A stretch of DNA of 64,000 bases from an uncultured Pseudoalteromonas sp. (GTDB taxonomy: Bacteria; Pseudomonadota; Gammaproteobacteria; Enterobacterales; Alteromonadaceae). Made by a program: the position numbers and the translations under genes. The stretch spans positions 1 to 64,000 of the forward strand of contig CANLRB010000023.1 of NCBI GenBank assembly GCA_947493455.1. Direction: 5' to 3'. This document shows, piece after piece, positions 1 through 15,000 of the stretch (position 1 is the stretch's first letter; each line of letters opens with the position of its first letter). The notes beneath the pieces were generated by a model. It had not been told where the DNA came from, did not search any database, and saw only the letters and a list, made by a program, of their open reading frames with translations.

Positions 1-3000
1 TGACTAATTGCAATCGCATCCGGCGTACGTCGGCATTGCTGTTCAATAGTCGACACAAAACCGCCATCTAAATCAAATGCATGCTGCGTGTCATTCCAAG
101 CGCGCAACAACGCTTTATCCGATGCGGTGACTAAATCGATTTCATTGAGTGTCAGATTCGGATTCTGTACAACTTGTTCGAGCAAGAAAGCGTAACACGT
201 CGCATAGCGCTCAATCGTCGCTTTCTCGAATAAGTCCGTATTGTATTCCCACGCTAGAACGAGTTCATCACCATCTTCAACAAGTGATAGTTTAAGATCA
301 AATTTACTCGTACTGCGCTCTTGTGCGACCGTCTCAACATTGTTGCCATTAATCGTCGTATTCGTAAATTCATTATTTTGCAGCGCGAATAAAATTTGGA
401 TCAACGGCGAATAACTCAAGCTTCGCTCCGGTTGAACAATTTCAACTAATCGTTCAAACGGCATTGCTTGATGTTCAAAAGCATCCAGGATCTGTCCTTT
501 AGAGACTTGCAAGTTGTCTTTAAATGAGGCATCCATTTGCAAAGTAGAACGCAGTACCAAGGTGTTGACAAAGAAACCAATCAGCGACTCAACTTGCGGC
601 TGTTCACGACCTGCAACTGGGGTACCAAGCACAATATCATGTTGTCCACTGAAACGCGCTAACAATGTCGTGAAGGCAGTTTCGAGTAACATAAAGAGCG
701 AGCATTGCTGCGCTTTTGCGAATTGATTTAACTTAGCCAATTGCGCGTCATTAATCGTTGCAATGTGGCGCTGACCATTAAACGTTTGTACTTTCGGGCG
801 CGCTTTATCAAGCGGTAAACTATGTAATTGAGGGACCTTGTCGAGCGTCTCGCTCCAATACTGTTCATTTTTCTTAAGCTTTTCGAGCTGGGCCGCCTCA
901 CCTTGCCAAACTGCAAAATCGCGATATTGAATCGAAAGTTCATCAAAAGTATGTCGATTATTACTATTGTAAGATTCGTAAAACTCAGCAATTTCTCGTT
1001 CAAAAATACCAAATGACCACCCATCACACGCGATATGATGAATCGTCAATGCTAATATGTGCTCCTTATTAGACACGCGAATGAGCTGGGTCGCGAAAAT
1101 TGGACCATTTGCTAAATCAAATACGCTGCATACATTTTCCTCAAGTAAACGGGCGACTTCTGCATCACGCTTTAACGGTTCCATAAAAGATAAATCAATG
1201 ACATCAAGCTTAAATGACTGGAACTTAGCAACACGCTGTAATACGTCATCACCGTGTTCATGATAGCTTGTTCTTAAAATTTGATGGCGTTTAACAACCT
1301 CATTTAATGCAAATTCCAGCGCATCTAAATTCATTTCGCCATGATATTTATAGCTTGCTGGCACATTGTAGTTAACACTGCCGCTTTCGAGTTTATCTAT
1401 AAACCATAAGCGTTTTTGCGAATAAGATAACGGGTAGCCAATCTCACAATCAGGCTGTGTATTTATGAGTGACAGCTCTGATTTTGCAGCATGCTCTATT
1501 ACTTGTGCCATGTCTTTCAGTACAGGAGACTCAAAAACGCGTTTAACAGCAAATTCTATGCTAAATAATTGCTGAATCTGAGTAACAAGTCGCATAGCAA
1601 GCAACGAGTGACCGCCTAAATTAAAGAAATTACCTGTGCGACCGATGCGATCGACTTTCAGTAATTCTGCCCACAAGGTTTCAAGTTTTGTTTCGGTTTT
1701 TGTTGCTACCGCCACGTATTCATCATTCGATAAACTTGGTTTTGGTAATGCGCGCCTATCGACCTTACCATTGCCCGTCAGCGGAATATGATCCAACGCA
1801 ACCCAGTAATTCGGACACATATAGTCAGGCAACTTAGCACTAACAAAACTGGCCAATTCAGCCTCATCGACTTTATTTGCAACATAATAAGCGACTAAAT
1901 TTGTTCCTTGGTATACCGTAGCAACTGCATCACTAATTGCGTTATGGCTAAGGATCACCGACTCAATTTCACCGAGTTCAACTCGAAAGCCCCGCACCTT
2001 GACTTGATTATCGATGCGTCCCATATATTCTAATTGCTTCGCTACATTTTCTCGGACTAAATCACCAGTGCGATACCAGCGCTGAGATTTACCCGGCTTT
2101 GTTAAACTGAGCTCTTTAAAACGCGCCGATGTTTGTGTTTCGTCATTGACATAACCAACAGCTAAACACTCGCCAGACAAGTATAATTCACCAACTACGC
2201 CAGGTATGACGGGACGTCCATATTGATCTAATACAATCGCTTCACTACCGGCGATCACACGACCGATCGATGGCAATGCAGGCCAAGTCGATGGCGCTCC
2301 AGTCAATACCAATTCTGTTGTCACATGGGTTTCAGACGGACCGTAGTGATTAACGAGCTTGCAATTTTCATGATGAGTGAAGAATTGTACAATTTCAGAC
2401 GTTATTTGAAGCTGTTCACCTGCCGTGATAACAGTTTTTAAAGACGGTATGAGTGATTGACTACTAGCAACTTCGTAACATAAAACTTGCAGTACGGCAT
2501 ACGGTAAAAATATTCTCTCGACCTTATGACAATTAAGATGCGCAACCAGTTTTTGCATATCCATTCGAGTATCTGCATCGAGCATAACTAACGGGCTTCC
2601 CGTTGCAAAAGCAGTAGTAACCTCTTGTACTGACACATCAAAATTGAGTGATGAAAACTGCAATGTTCGATGGTTTTCCGACAGAGGGTGACCGCTTTGA
2701 CACTGATGCACCATTAAGCTTAGTAGCGTCTGGTGAGGCACGAGTACGCCTTTTGGTTTACCCGTCGAACCAGAGGTATGAATTAAATATGCGCCATCGC
2801 TTGCCACCCCATTAGTAACTATATTTAACTCAGTCGTATCTGGGTCAAAGTGCTCCATTACGAGGCATTTATCGAGCGCCAAACGCATCGCGTTGCTCTG
2901 AGTGTCGACAATAGCGGCTGTGATACCACTATCCGATACAATCGATGCAATACGCTCGTTAGGATAAGTTATGTCGAGTGGTGTATACACCGCGTCCAAC

Positions 3001-6000
3001 TTCCAAATCGCAACAATACTAACAATCACATCAACGCATCTTGGCAGCATGACAGCAACATAATCGCCTTTACGCACACCTTGACTATGTAAAACTTGAG
3101 CAAATTGATTTGCACGTTGGTTAATATCACAATAGCGATAATTTATGTCATTTTGCACAACTGCAATCGCGTTCGGTGTGTGGGCACATTGCTTATCAAA
3201 TAACGCCAATAAACTTTCGGATTTGTCCTCAAGGGTATCTAACTCTGGGCCAGACAATGTATCGATCCGCTCATGAGAAAGTGATAACGTTGCCATAGAT
3301 TGAGATGGTTTTGCTAAGATTTCCTCAATCAAAACTAAATAGGCGTCGTTAAAACGAGCGATACTTTGGGCATCAAATAAGTCTGTGTTGTACTCCCAAC
3401 TGAGTGCAATACCCCGCTCAGTTTCCATTGCTGTCAATGTGATTTCAAATTTTGCCAAAGCTGCTTGGCTACGCTCAATCTCAATATCGAGTGACTGGCA
3501 TTGCAACTTGGTATCTGCGTTATTGTGTAATACAAACATCACTTGGAAAAGAGGGCTATATGCAAGACTTCGCTCAGGTTTAAGCTGCTCTACTAAAACT
3601 TCAAACGGGACATCTTGGTATGTTTGCGCCGCTAATTGATAATCTCGATTTTGATTCAATAAATCAATAAACGTGTCATCTTCTTTGATTTCACTACGAA
3701 GAACCAATGTATTGACAAAAAAGCCGATCAGTTTAGTGAGTTCTTCACGACGTCGATTCGCCGTTGGCGTCGCCATAACCACATCGGTTTCATTGCTCAA
3801 ACGCGACATAAGTAACGCAAACGCGCTTTGTAATACCATAAACAACGTTGCATCATTATCGGCAGCAAGTTGATTCAACTGCTTTTCTTTGTCAGCGGAT
3901 ATGACTGATTCAAACCAAGCACCGTTATACGTCAGTTCTTTTGGCCTTGGCTTATCAAGAGGAAGGTTATGTACTGATGGAATACCATCCAGCGCTTCAC
4001 GCCAAAAAGAGATTTGTTCAGCTAAACGATGCCCATCAAGCCATTTTCTTTGCCAAATCGCAAAATCTGAGTATTGCACTGGTAATGCAGGCAAATCATT
4101 CTGATATGAAAGCGCAGCTGCATCGTAATAATAGGCAAACTCTTCAACTAACAAGCCCATTGACCATCCATCAGCAATTATGTGATGCACAGTCAACAAT
4201 AGTTGATATTCTTTCGCAGAGAGTTTTATTAATGTCACTCGCAACATATCATCGTGACTTAAGTCAAAACTACTATTTGCAGCATTTGAAGTAAGCTTTT
4301 CTAATTTATCTGATTTTTCATCGTTATTAAACGAACTCAAATCAACGAATGCGATATCATCTTTGGCTTTTTCCTGCACCCACTGCATCGGTACACCTTG
4401 TTCATCTATAAACAGGGTTCGTAGAGTTTCGTGGCGTTGAATGACTGAATTTATCGCCGTTCTAACATGTGTTATTTCTACTTCGCCCGATAAATGGCAT
4501 ACGAATGGAATACAGTAATTACCTGATTTTTCCTCAAGTTGATTGATAAACCACATCCGTTGCTGCGCATAAGAAAGCGGCGCGCGACCGTTCTCTTTGA
4601 CTGCTGGAAGCAATTGGACGTCGTCAATTACGCGTTCGCTTTTATCAATACGCGCGGCAAGCTGAACAATCGTATTAGATTCAAAAATTGCTCGTACTGG
4701 CAGTTCCACTGAAAACGCCGCAATGATCGCCGTCGTTAATCGTGTCGCTAAGAGAGAGTGGCCGCCAATTTTAAAGAAATTATCGTCGCAACTAACAATG
4801 TCAACACCCAACAACGCTTGCCAAATTTGTTGTAACTTGCGTTCTGTTTCTGTCTCTGGTGCAACATACTGAGATTGCGTTGTAATATCGAGTTCAGGTA
4901 ATTGGTTTCGATCCACTTTACCGTTTGGTCGATAGCTGAACTCACTCATGCAAATCATTGCACCTGGTACCATATAATCAGGCAAGTGTCGTGCAAGTGA
5001 TTGCGTAACATTGTCGATTAACTTTGCATAACCTTTAACATCTTCGTTAGTAAGTAAATATGCGAAAATGTGCTGCTTGTTATCACTCAGTTTCACAACC
5101 GCATTATCGATTTGCGGGTGCTTAATCAACATCGCCTCTACTTCGCCTAATTCGACACGGTAACCGCGAATTTTAACTTGATAATCGAGTCGACCTAAGC
5201 AATGTAGCCGCCCAAATTCATCGACGCGTCCTAAATCCCCAGTTCGATAACCGCGACCAATAGGTGTGTCAACAAATGCGAGCTTGGTTTGTTGTTGACG
5301 ATTAAAATAGCCGTTTGCTAAATTATCTCCGAATACAACAATTTCACCTTTTGCGCCTATCGGCACTGGGTTTAACGCACTATCTAATAACATGATATGT
5401 GTATTAGAAATTGCCTGACCTACTGGTACATATAAACTTGAAAGATCAGACTCTGATGTCAACGCATAATGTGCAATATCTGACATCACTTCTGTAGAGC
5501 CGTACAAATTCACAAGTTGACAATCTTTAAGCTGCGGCATTACAGCTTTTGCCAAACTCGATGACAAAGGTTCGCCACTTGAAAACCAAAACCTCATGTT
5601 GGTCAAGTTAGTTTGTGTTTGAGCCATATACTCTGTTGCCACACGAAGCAATGATGGCGCCGACACGATGCGTGTAATCCCCTTATCACTCAGTAAGTTA
5701 ACTAGTTCTGGGACCTGCTTAACGGTTTCTCGAGCAACGAGGTGCAAAGTAACCCCACTCAGTAGTGGGACAAACAACTCCCATACCGCACGAATAAACG
5801 CCATTGAGGTAATGTGACAACATTTTTCATGCTGCGCGAATGAGTAATGTTCAGACATCCAACAGACTCGGTTAATCGTCGCGCCGTGTGTACCTAATAC
5901 GCCCTTTGGATTACCTGTCGACCCCGATGTATAAATAATATGTGCAGGACAGTCAGGCGTTAAATCGGCATCAAATAACAAAACATCACTTTGTTTACTG

Positions 6001-9000
6001 ATCTGATCAGATATCTCACTATTATCCGTTGAAACCATTGAGCCTTCGAATTGCCACTTAGCAACAGATGTTTCATTTACGGTTGACGTTAATACAAGTG
6101 CACATTGAGAATCATTAACCATATATTCACAACGTGCATCCGGTAATTCTTGCGAAATCGGAACATAAACCGCGCCACATTTTAATACCGCAAGGATCGC
6201 TGTAATACGCTCAATACTTCTCGGTAATGTAATAGCAACCGTTTGGCCTTTAGTCAACCCGTGACTTTGACGTAAATAATTAGCCAATTTATTCGATTGT
6301 TTATCAAGTGCCAAAAATGATAGCGCTTGATGCTCAGTTTCTACCGCAATTTGACTATCGCAGTGCAAAACTTGTTGTTGCCATAGTCCAATAATAGTGT
6401 GTGATTTTTGAGATTGCGCTTTAACGGGTTCTGGCCATTGTGCTTGCTCACTCCATTGATGAGCTAAAAGCGCATCCTTCGGCTGATTTAAGCAGCACTG
6501 CAAGAGATGATTAAACTCTGCGCTAACCATTGCTATTGTATCTTTGTGAAATAAGTTTTCATCGTATGCCCAGCCCAAATTGAACTGTTCATTTGTATAT
6601 GAAATATAAAGCGTAATATCGTATTTATTCTGAAAATCACCGAGTTCGAGTGGCGACACATCTGCATTAGGCAGAGATAATTTTACTTGTTGATTACTAT
6701 CATAGTTAATCATCACTTGGAAAATCGGCGTATGCAATAAGCTACGCTCAGGATTTATCAACTCAACTAAACGCTCAAATGGTAACTGCGCATGCTCATG
6801 TGCATCTAAATGACATGACTTAGTCTGTGCTAGCAGATCGATAAAACTTGGGTTTTCTTCAAGCGATAAACGAAGCGCCAGTGAGTTTAAAAAGAGCCCC
6901 ATTAGCGGTTGTAATTGTTCGAACTGTCGGTTTGCTACAGGTGTTCCAACAACAATATCTTTTTCTGTACTCCAACGAGCAAGTAAACCAGCAAATACAG
7001 TATGTAACGCCATAAATGACGAGGCATTGTGCTCATGAGCTATTTCATTGACTTGGCTAGAAATTTCTTTTGACAAAGAGCTCGATAAAAAGCCGCCACG
7101 ATAATCCGTATTACTTTTTCTTGGTTTATCGAGCGGTAAGCTATGAATTGTCGGGCAACCCGCGAGTTTAGACTGCCAGTAATCTTGCGCCTTGTGCATT
7201 TGCTTTTCACTCGCATCATTGCGCTGCCAAACAGAGAAATCTCGGTATTGCAAATCAAGCGTTGGGATCGCAGCTTTCGCACCTTCTATCTTCTCACGGT
7301 AAAGTGCCATTAACTCATCTTCAAATATTGAAAATGAGGCACCATCACACGCGATGTGATGAATGCAGACCATCAGTATGTACTCGTCGTCATACAAACG
7401 CGCAAGTTCGACACGAATAACATCCCCTTGAGTCAAATCAAATGGACGTTGCACAAAGGCATCAAAGTATGCGACGAGTTCTGCATCCGACCGCGCATTT
7501 AATTGTGTCAATGCCAGCGGGTTTTTAAAATCTGTGCGCACGCGCTGCTGCACGGTTGGTGCGTTATTTTCTACACACGCTAAGTCTTCTAGTTGCTGAT
7601 ATTGGGTTCGTAGCACTTCATGACGCTTAACAAGCGTCATCAACGCATATTCTAACGCATTTAAATTGACTTGACCTTTAATGCGGTAGCCTGCGGGCAT
7701 ATGATAACTTGTCGCATCCGGTGAAACTTGTTGTAAGAACCACAGTCGCTCTTGTGCAAACGATAACGGATGCCACGTTTCTAGCTGCGTCGTAGCAAGT
7801 AACTCATTGCTATCTGACGAGTCCTCTTGCCGCGCTATTAAATGAGCGAGTCCACGAATCGTTGAATAGGTGAAAATAGCTTTCAGTGGTAGTGATTTAT
7901 TGAAGTGCTCTTTAATTTTTATTATGAGACGTGTTGCTAACAGTGAATGGCCACCGAGCTTGAAAAAATTTGCCGTCACTGAAATGTTAGCTGCTTCTTT
8001 ACCTAAAATTTCAGCCCAAATTGAGGTCAATAGTTGTTCTGTTTGATTTTTCGGCGCGCTGAATTCATCTTCAAGCTGACTCTCAAAATCAAGATATTCT
8101 CGCGCTACACGAACATCGAGTTTACCATTTTTTGTCAACGGTAATGTATCCACAATTGCACTGCACGTCGGTACCATATAACTGGGTAATTGTGTGTTTA
8201 ATGCGTCTTTATATTGCTGCAGCCACGTTGACGAAGATATGTTCTTATCCGATAGCACAATGCATGCCGCAAGCTGGGTTCCCTGCGGCGTGTCCACCCC
8301 AAATACTGCAGCTTGCAAAACATCAGGTAACGCTTGAATTGCGATCTCTACTTCACTCGTTTCTATACGAAAGCCACGAACTTTAAGTTGATTATCTGCA
8401 CGGCCTAGATACTGTAATTTACCATTGCCATTGATCCGGACTCTATCACCTGTTGCATATAAGATTTCATCTTGAACAACATCGCTTATAAATTTTTGTT
8501 TGCTAAGTTCGGCTTGATTTAAATAGCCGTTGGCGACACCCGGGCCTGATACATACAGCTGCGCAATTGCACCACGCGGTACTGGCTGGAAATTTTCATC
8601 TAATAACCATAACGTATTGTTACCAACCGCATGACCAATATAAGCATAACGATTTTCAGTAAAATTGGTTACATATTCATGAGTGGCAACATGTGTTTCT
8701 GTCGGTCCATAATGATTTAATAAATAACGCTTTGAATTGCTAAAAAATGCGGCAATCTCACGACTAATGAATAGCGCTTCGCCTGCGACAATGACCTCGT
8801 TCAGGTTATGTAATAAATCATTTGATGATTCGCCCTGCTCTACCAGCAATTGCAATACTGCAGGCGGACAAAACAAACGTTGAATGTGAAATTCCTTCAT
8901 CAAATTTGGTAATTGCGCTAAATTCTCTTTTTGTTCATGCGTTATCAATCGTAAACTACTGCCTAGTGCCCAAGCCGTAGCAAATTCCTGCACTGAAACA

Positions 9001-12000
9001 TCAAATGTAAGTGGCGTAAACTGCAACATATTTAATGGTTTAGATAAATATTGTTGCGTTTTTTGCGCTGCGACTAGGTGGCAGATCGTTTGATGGGTTT
9101 GAATCACACCCTTTGGTTGGCCGGTTGTCCCGGATGTATAAATTACGTATGCGGGATCATTTCCGGCAATTGGCACATCTAGTTCAATTTCTTTATTACT
9201 ATACTGAGATAGTTCTATGTTACTACGCCTGCTAAAATCAACACAGGTTATGCTTGTTGCTACAATATCTTCTTGTGGCGCGGTGTTAACTAAAAATGCC
9301 ACTTGGCTATCGGCAATAATAAACTCTCGTCTTGATTTAGGGAGCTTATAATCTAACGGTAAATAAGCCGCACCTAACTTCAATATCGCGGCAATCGTAA
9401 TATACGATTCAAATGTCCGACTGCCGGAAATTGCAACCGTGTCATATTGTTTAACACCGATTGATGACAAATACCGGGCAAATTGATTCGCGATACCGTT
9501 TAACTCGCCATATGTTAATTTTTGCTTATCTAAACAAAGTGCAGTCCCATTTGCATTTTGCTGACTTTGAACTGTCAGTAATTGAGCAATCGAATTTGCA
9601 GTATCCGAATAGTTATTAGTTTGTTTATTATTAACTGATTCAACACTTGATAAAGCATCGACCAGTTCGACTTGATAAATTGACGTATTTGAATTTTCAA
9701 CGACGCCAGCACAAAGTACATTTAACGTGTCGGCCAAAGACTGGATTGTCACTTCACTAAATAACTGACTATCGTACTCCCACTCCAATACGAAACCAGA
9801 TTCAGTTTCATTGACTGATAGTAGTAAATCGAACTTATTTTGCTCAAAATCAAAGTCATATTCCTCGGCAGAAATACCATTTAATTGCAACGCCTGATTT
9901 TGTTTATTTTGAAACAACATCATAATTTGAAACAGCGGCGAATAATTGACCGCACGCTCAACTTGCAAATCAGCAACGAGGTCGTCAAACGGTACGCTCT
10001 GGTTGTCATACGCCGTTAGCGATGTTTGCCTACAACGACGCAGCAGTTCACTAAACCCAAGCGATAAGTCTGTATCGACTCTCAATGCCAATGTGTTTGC
10101 AAAGAAACCGAGCATATTTTCAAGTTCGGCCTGCTCTCTGTTCACAATCGGTGTACCAATAACGATATCTTGATCTTGACTAAACTTTGCAAGTACGGCA
10201 CAAAATAACGCGTGCATGCCCATAAATACAGAGGCATCGTGCTTGTCACATAATTCAGTAAATTTGCGAGATAGATCATGATTGAGTTGCGTGATAATAC
10301 TCGTACCACGGTGTTGTTGCTCTGCTGGGCGCGGGTAATCGAGCGGTAAATTATGTAATGGTGCTAATCCATCCAGTTGCTCTAGCCAATATGATTTTTG
10401 CGCAAGATAGTCATCGTTACCGCGATTAGCTTGCTGCCAACGGGCAAAATCGGCGTATTGTAAATGGTTACTATTAAGGCAATCTACCTCACCAAAATTG
10501 TTAAATACGTGCTCAAATTCTTCCACAAATAAAGCTAAGCTTGCGCCATCCAAAATAATATGGTGAAAATTAAGAAGTAACACATAGTGTGAATCAGCAA
10601 CGCAATACAAAGTTGCTTTAAACGGTAAGTCACGTGCCAAATCGAACGGCACAAGGACCTCGCGCTCTATCGTTGGTTTGACTTCATCGGCCAAAACATG
10701 TTCGACTGTCAAAGAAAAACCATCAGTCGGCATCACTTTTTGAAACACACCCTGTTCATCCTGTAAAAATACAGTACGCAAAATATGATGACGATTTACA
10801 AGCGCTATTAGCGTTTTTTCGAGTCTTATTAAATCAAGAGAGCCATTAAACGTATAAGCTGCAGGAACATTGTAATGTGCACTGTCCCCTTGCATTTGGT
10901 CGACTAACCACAACCTCTGCTGCGCAGATGACAGCGGAATTCGCTCGCCAGCTAGAGCAGGCGTAATTCCTTGCTTCGAATCGGTTTTAGGCGCGACAGA
11001 GTCAATATAACGAGCGAGTAACCTGACAGTGGCGTGCGTAAAAAGAGCAGACACTTTAATCGCAATATTAAATTCTTGGCTCAGCTTTGCAATTACTTTC
11101 GTTGCAATAAGCGAATGTCCGCCAAGCGCAAAAAAGTTTTCTTCAACACTTATTTGAGAAACGGGTCGTTCGAGCGCTTGTGCCCAAATTGACTGAACCC
11201 GCTGCTCTACCTCGGTGCTAGGTGCAACATAATTATTGCTGACTTTGGATAAATCAGGCTGCGGCAATTTCTTTTTATTTATTTTGCCACTAACGGTATA
11301 TGGGATCTCTGCAATTTCAATAAATAGTTGAGGTACCATATAGTTTGGTAAAACTTGTTCAACTTCCATTTTTATCAATGACAACGGTTCTTGCTCTGTT
11401 GGCACCTTGGTATGGTCCACAATATAATACGCAACAAGTACTTGATCTTTAACTACGACAATCGCGTGTTCGAGCCAATCAATTGATGTCAATGCTTGCT
11501 CAACTTCACCAAGCTCTATACGATAACCGCGTAATTTAACCTGATCGTCCAGCCGTGAGAAAAATGCCAACTGGCTGTTTGAATCCCAACGAACTAAATC
11601 TCCAGTGCGGTATAGTTTTCCACCACCAAACGGATTCTCAATAAATTGCTCATTAGTCAATTCAGGTTTATTCAAATATCCTTGAGTAATACCGTGACCA
11701 CCAATATACAGTTCCCCTTTTGCACCTTTAGGAACAAGATTTTGGTTTTGATCGAGTATATATAGCTGTGTATTACTTAGCGCCTTACCTATAACAGGCA
11801 CATCGCCATTAATATTCGCTGATGTACAATATACTGTGGTCTCTGTCGGTCCATAAATATTGAGCGCCTTGGTTCCAAATCGATTTGTAAAATCAATAAG
11901 ACGATGCCATAAATTTGTCGGCAGAGCTTCTGCTCCAACGGTTAAATCTGGCGCATGTGCATTCTCTGGCCAATCATCAATAAGCTGATCAACGAATGTG

Positions 12001-15000
12001 GGCGTTGCAAATGTGTTTGTGATCTTATGCGTGATCATAAACTCTCTAAATAATGCAGGGTCACCACTCGTTTCTTGATCTGCAACAAACAGCTCCCCGC
12101 CGCTTGCGAGGGTACATAAGCCAATAATGGATGCATCAAACACAAACGAAGAACGCCAGCCCCAACGCGCTGATTCAAAACTACTCCCGATTTGCATATT
12201 ATTCGCATGGGCCGTAATAATGTTTGAAAGATTGTGGTGACTTACAACAACGCCTTTGGGTTCACCTGTTGAGCCAGAAGTGAACAAAATATAGGCGGTC
12301 ATATCGCCTATAATCTCTACCTCAACTGGTTGTAGAATGTTTGAAAAATCAAGCTGTGAAATATTTATGTGATTTGTGAATAACCTACTCTTATCTTTAT
12401 AGCTTTCATCGCAAACCAACATATTGACATCGGCTTGTTGCACAATATTTTTTATTCGTTCATCGGGATAACTTGGATCTAGCGCAACATATGCAGCGCC
12501 GGCTTTATGAATCGCTAAGATGGTCACAACAACCATAGCGGAGCGTTCCATAATAAACGACACTCGATTACCAGGTTCGACTCCGTTAGATTGTAAAATT
12601 GCAGCCAATGTATCTGCACGCTGATTAAGCTCTTGATACGTCAAAACGTTTAGCTTTTCGTCAAAAACAGCAAATTGATTTGCTTTATTGATAGCTAAAT
12701 TTGTAATACATTGCGGCAATGACGCAGCGATATCGTTTGATTCAAGCCCCTGACCTAATTCGTTTATTAGCGACTGTCGTTCGTTGTCACAAACCGAAGT
12801 AATGTCAGCCAAACGCACATTATTAGAGTTAAGTAATTCACCTGCAAACAAGTTAATTTGCTCTAATATGGTTGATGCAGTCTCGCTTGAGAATATATCG
12901 GTACTATACTCTAGGCCAAGCGTTAAACTATCATCGATATTCTCAACCGCTGTTAATGTTAAATCAAAATGCGCATAGCCTTCATTTTGCAAAAATGGCT
13001 TCGCATCAACGCCTTGCCACTGTACATCTTCCTTTGCAACATGCTTACCTAGATAATTAAACATAATTTGAAACAGCGGATGAATATTAGCAGCACGCTC
13101 TGGGTTAATTTGTTCAACAACCCATTCAAAGGGTAACTCTTGGTGCATGAAAGCGCGTAAACTTTGGCTTTGTTGCTCAGCGAGCCAGTCTGAAATTGAG
13201 AGTTCCCAGTTAACTTGATTGCGCAATACAATGCTGTTCACAAAGTACCCAATCATGTTTTCAACACCAGCAACATTACGATTTGCTACGGGACAACCCA
13301 TTACGATGTCATTTTGCGCACTCATTTGCGACAAAACTAACGTAAACAAGCTTTGATACAAAACGAATGGGGTTAGATTATGTGATTGAGCAAACAGGTT
13401 TAATTTATTTGCCAATTCGGCTTCAAGTTTTAAGGACACTGTTTGTGCTTCAAAACTAGGTAATTTACGGCGTGGATAATCTAATGCTAATCCATGTACC
13501 AGCGGCAGGTCATCTAGAGATTCCTGCCAAAATTGCCGCATCACTTTTTCACTATCACTGCCCTGCCAGTATTGGTCTTGCCAATAAGTAAAATCGACAT
13601 ATTGCAACGAATCGGCAAGTTGAATCGGCAACTCTTTCTTATACGCGCGAGTCAAAAAGTCACAGATTAGCCCCATTGACCAGCCATCGGTGGCAATATG
13701 ATGAAACGACATCAATAATACATGATTATGCTCACTACGTTTAATTAATAGTGCACGCATCATCAAAGTATCGGTTGGTTTTATCGATGCATTTTGCTCT
13801 TCGGCAAGTCGTTTAATCTGAATTGATTGACTAGGTTCGTCTAATTGGGTCAAGTCCAGCGTTTGCAGAATATCTGAAGGGGTTCGATTGATTTTAATAT
13901 ACGTATTATTGTGCTCATCATTATAAAAAGACGAACGAAGCACTTGATTATTATCAATGAGTAATCGAATAGCATATTTTAAACTAGAAACTGATATCGG
14001 CCCTGCTAACTCAAAGTTTAGTGGCAATGTAAACGCGGTTTGATCTTCATTTAATTGACTTGCTAGCCACATTTGCTGCTGTGATAGAGAAAGAGGTAAA
14101 CCTGTGGTGTCGCTATTTGAGCGCGGTGCAATAACTGTTAACTCAGACGATGTACTATTACGTGATATTTTTTCACCAATCGCGCGAATAGTGCCATCGC
14201 TAAAGAACATAGGTAATGTGATGTCTTGCGATACAGTCGATTTTATTTTACCAATCATGTTCATCGCGAGTAGCGAATGACCACCGAGCTCAATAAAGCG
14301 CTGCTCGACACTCACTTGAGTCAACTCAAGTTCAAACGCATCTGCCCAAATTTCCTGTAACTTTGCCTCGATGTCATTTTTGGGCGCTACATAATCAATA
14401 ACCGACGCAGCAGATTGTGGAATTTGATTTTGTAAAAACTTTTTGTCTATTTTACCGTTTGGAAGTAAGGGCAGCGCGTCTAACCATACATAAGCAGCAG
14501 GAATCATATAATGTGGCAATGACTTTAAGAGGTATTCAGATAGTTGGTGAAAGCTCACCTCTTTTTCTTCGCCTACTAAATATGCAACCAAGCCGACATC
14601 GCCATTACTTAGGGTATTGAGAACGACGGTACACTCATTGACCGCAGAGATTTGATTGATTTGCGATTCAATTTCTTGCAACTCAATACGAAAACCGCGG
14701 AGTTTTACCTGTTCATCGATTCGGCCCATGTAGAACACGTTATGATCTGAGCCGATGCGAACAAGGTCGCCAGTTCGATACCAGTCAACGCCATTTTCAT
14801 TAATAAATCGCTGCTTTGTCTCAGATAATCTATTTAAATAGCCAGATGAACGAAGCTCACCGCCGATCCATAATTCGCCAGGTGCGCCCAATGGTAATTC
14901 GACCCCACATTCATCGACTACTTTGAGCACTCGTTGGCCAACGGCTTTACCGATTGGAATAGAAATGAATTCGAGATCCGTTTCGTTGACTTCATGAAAG

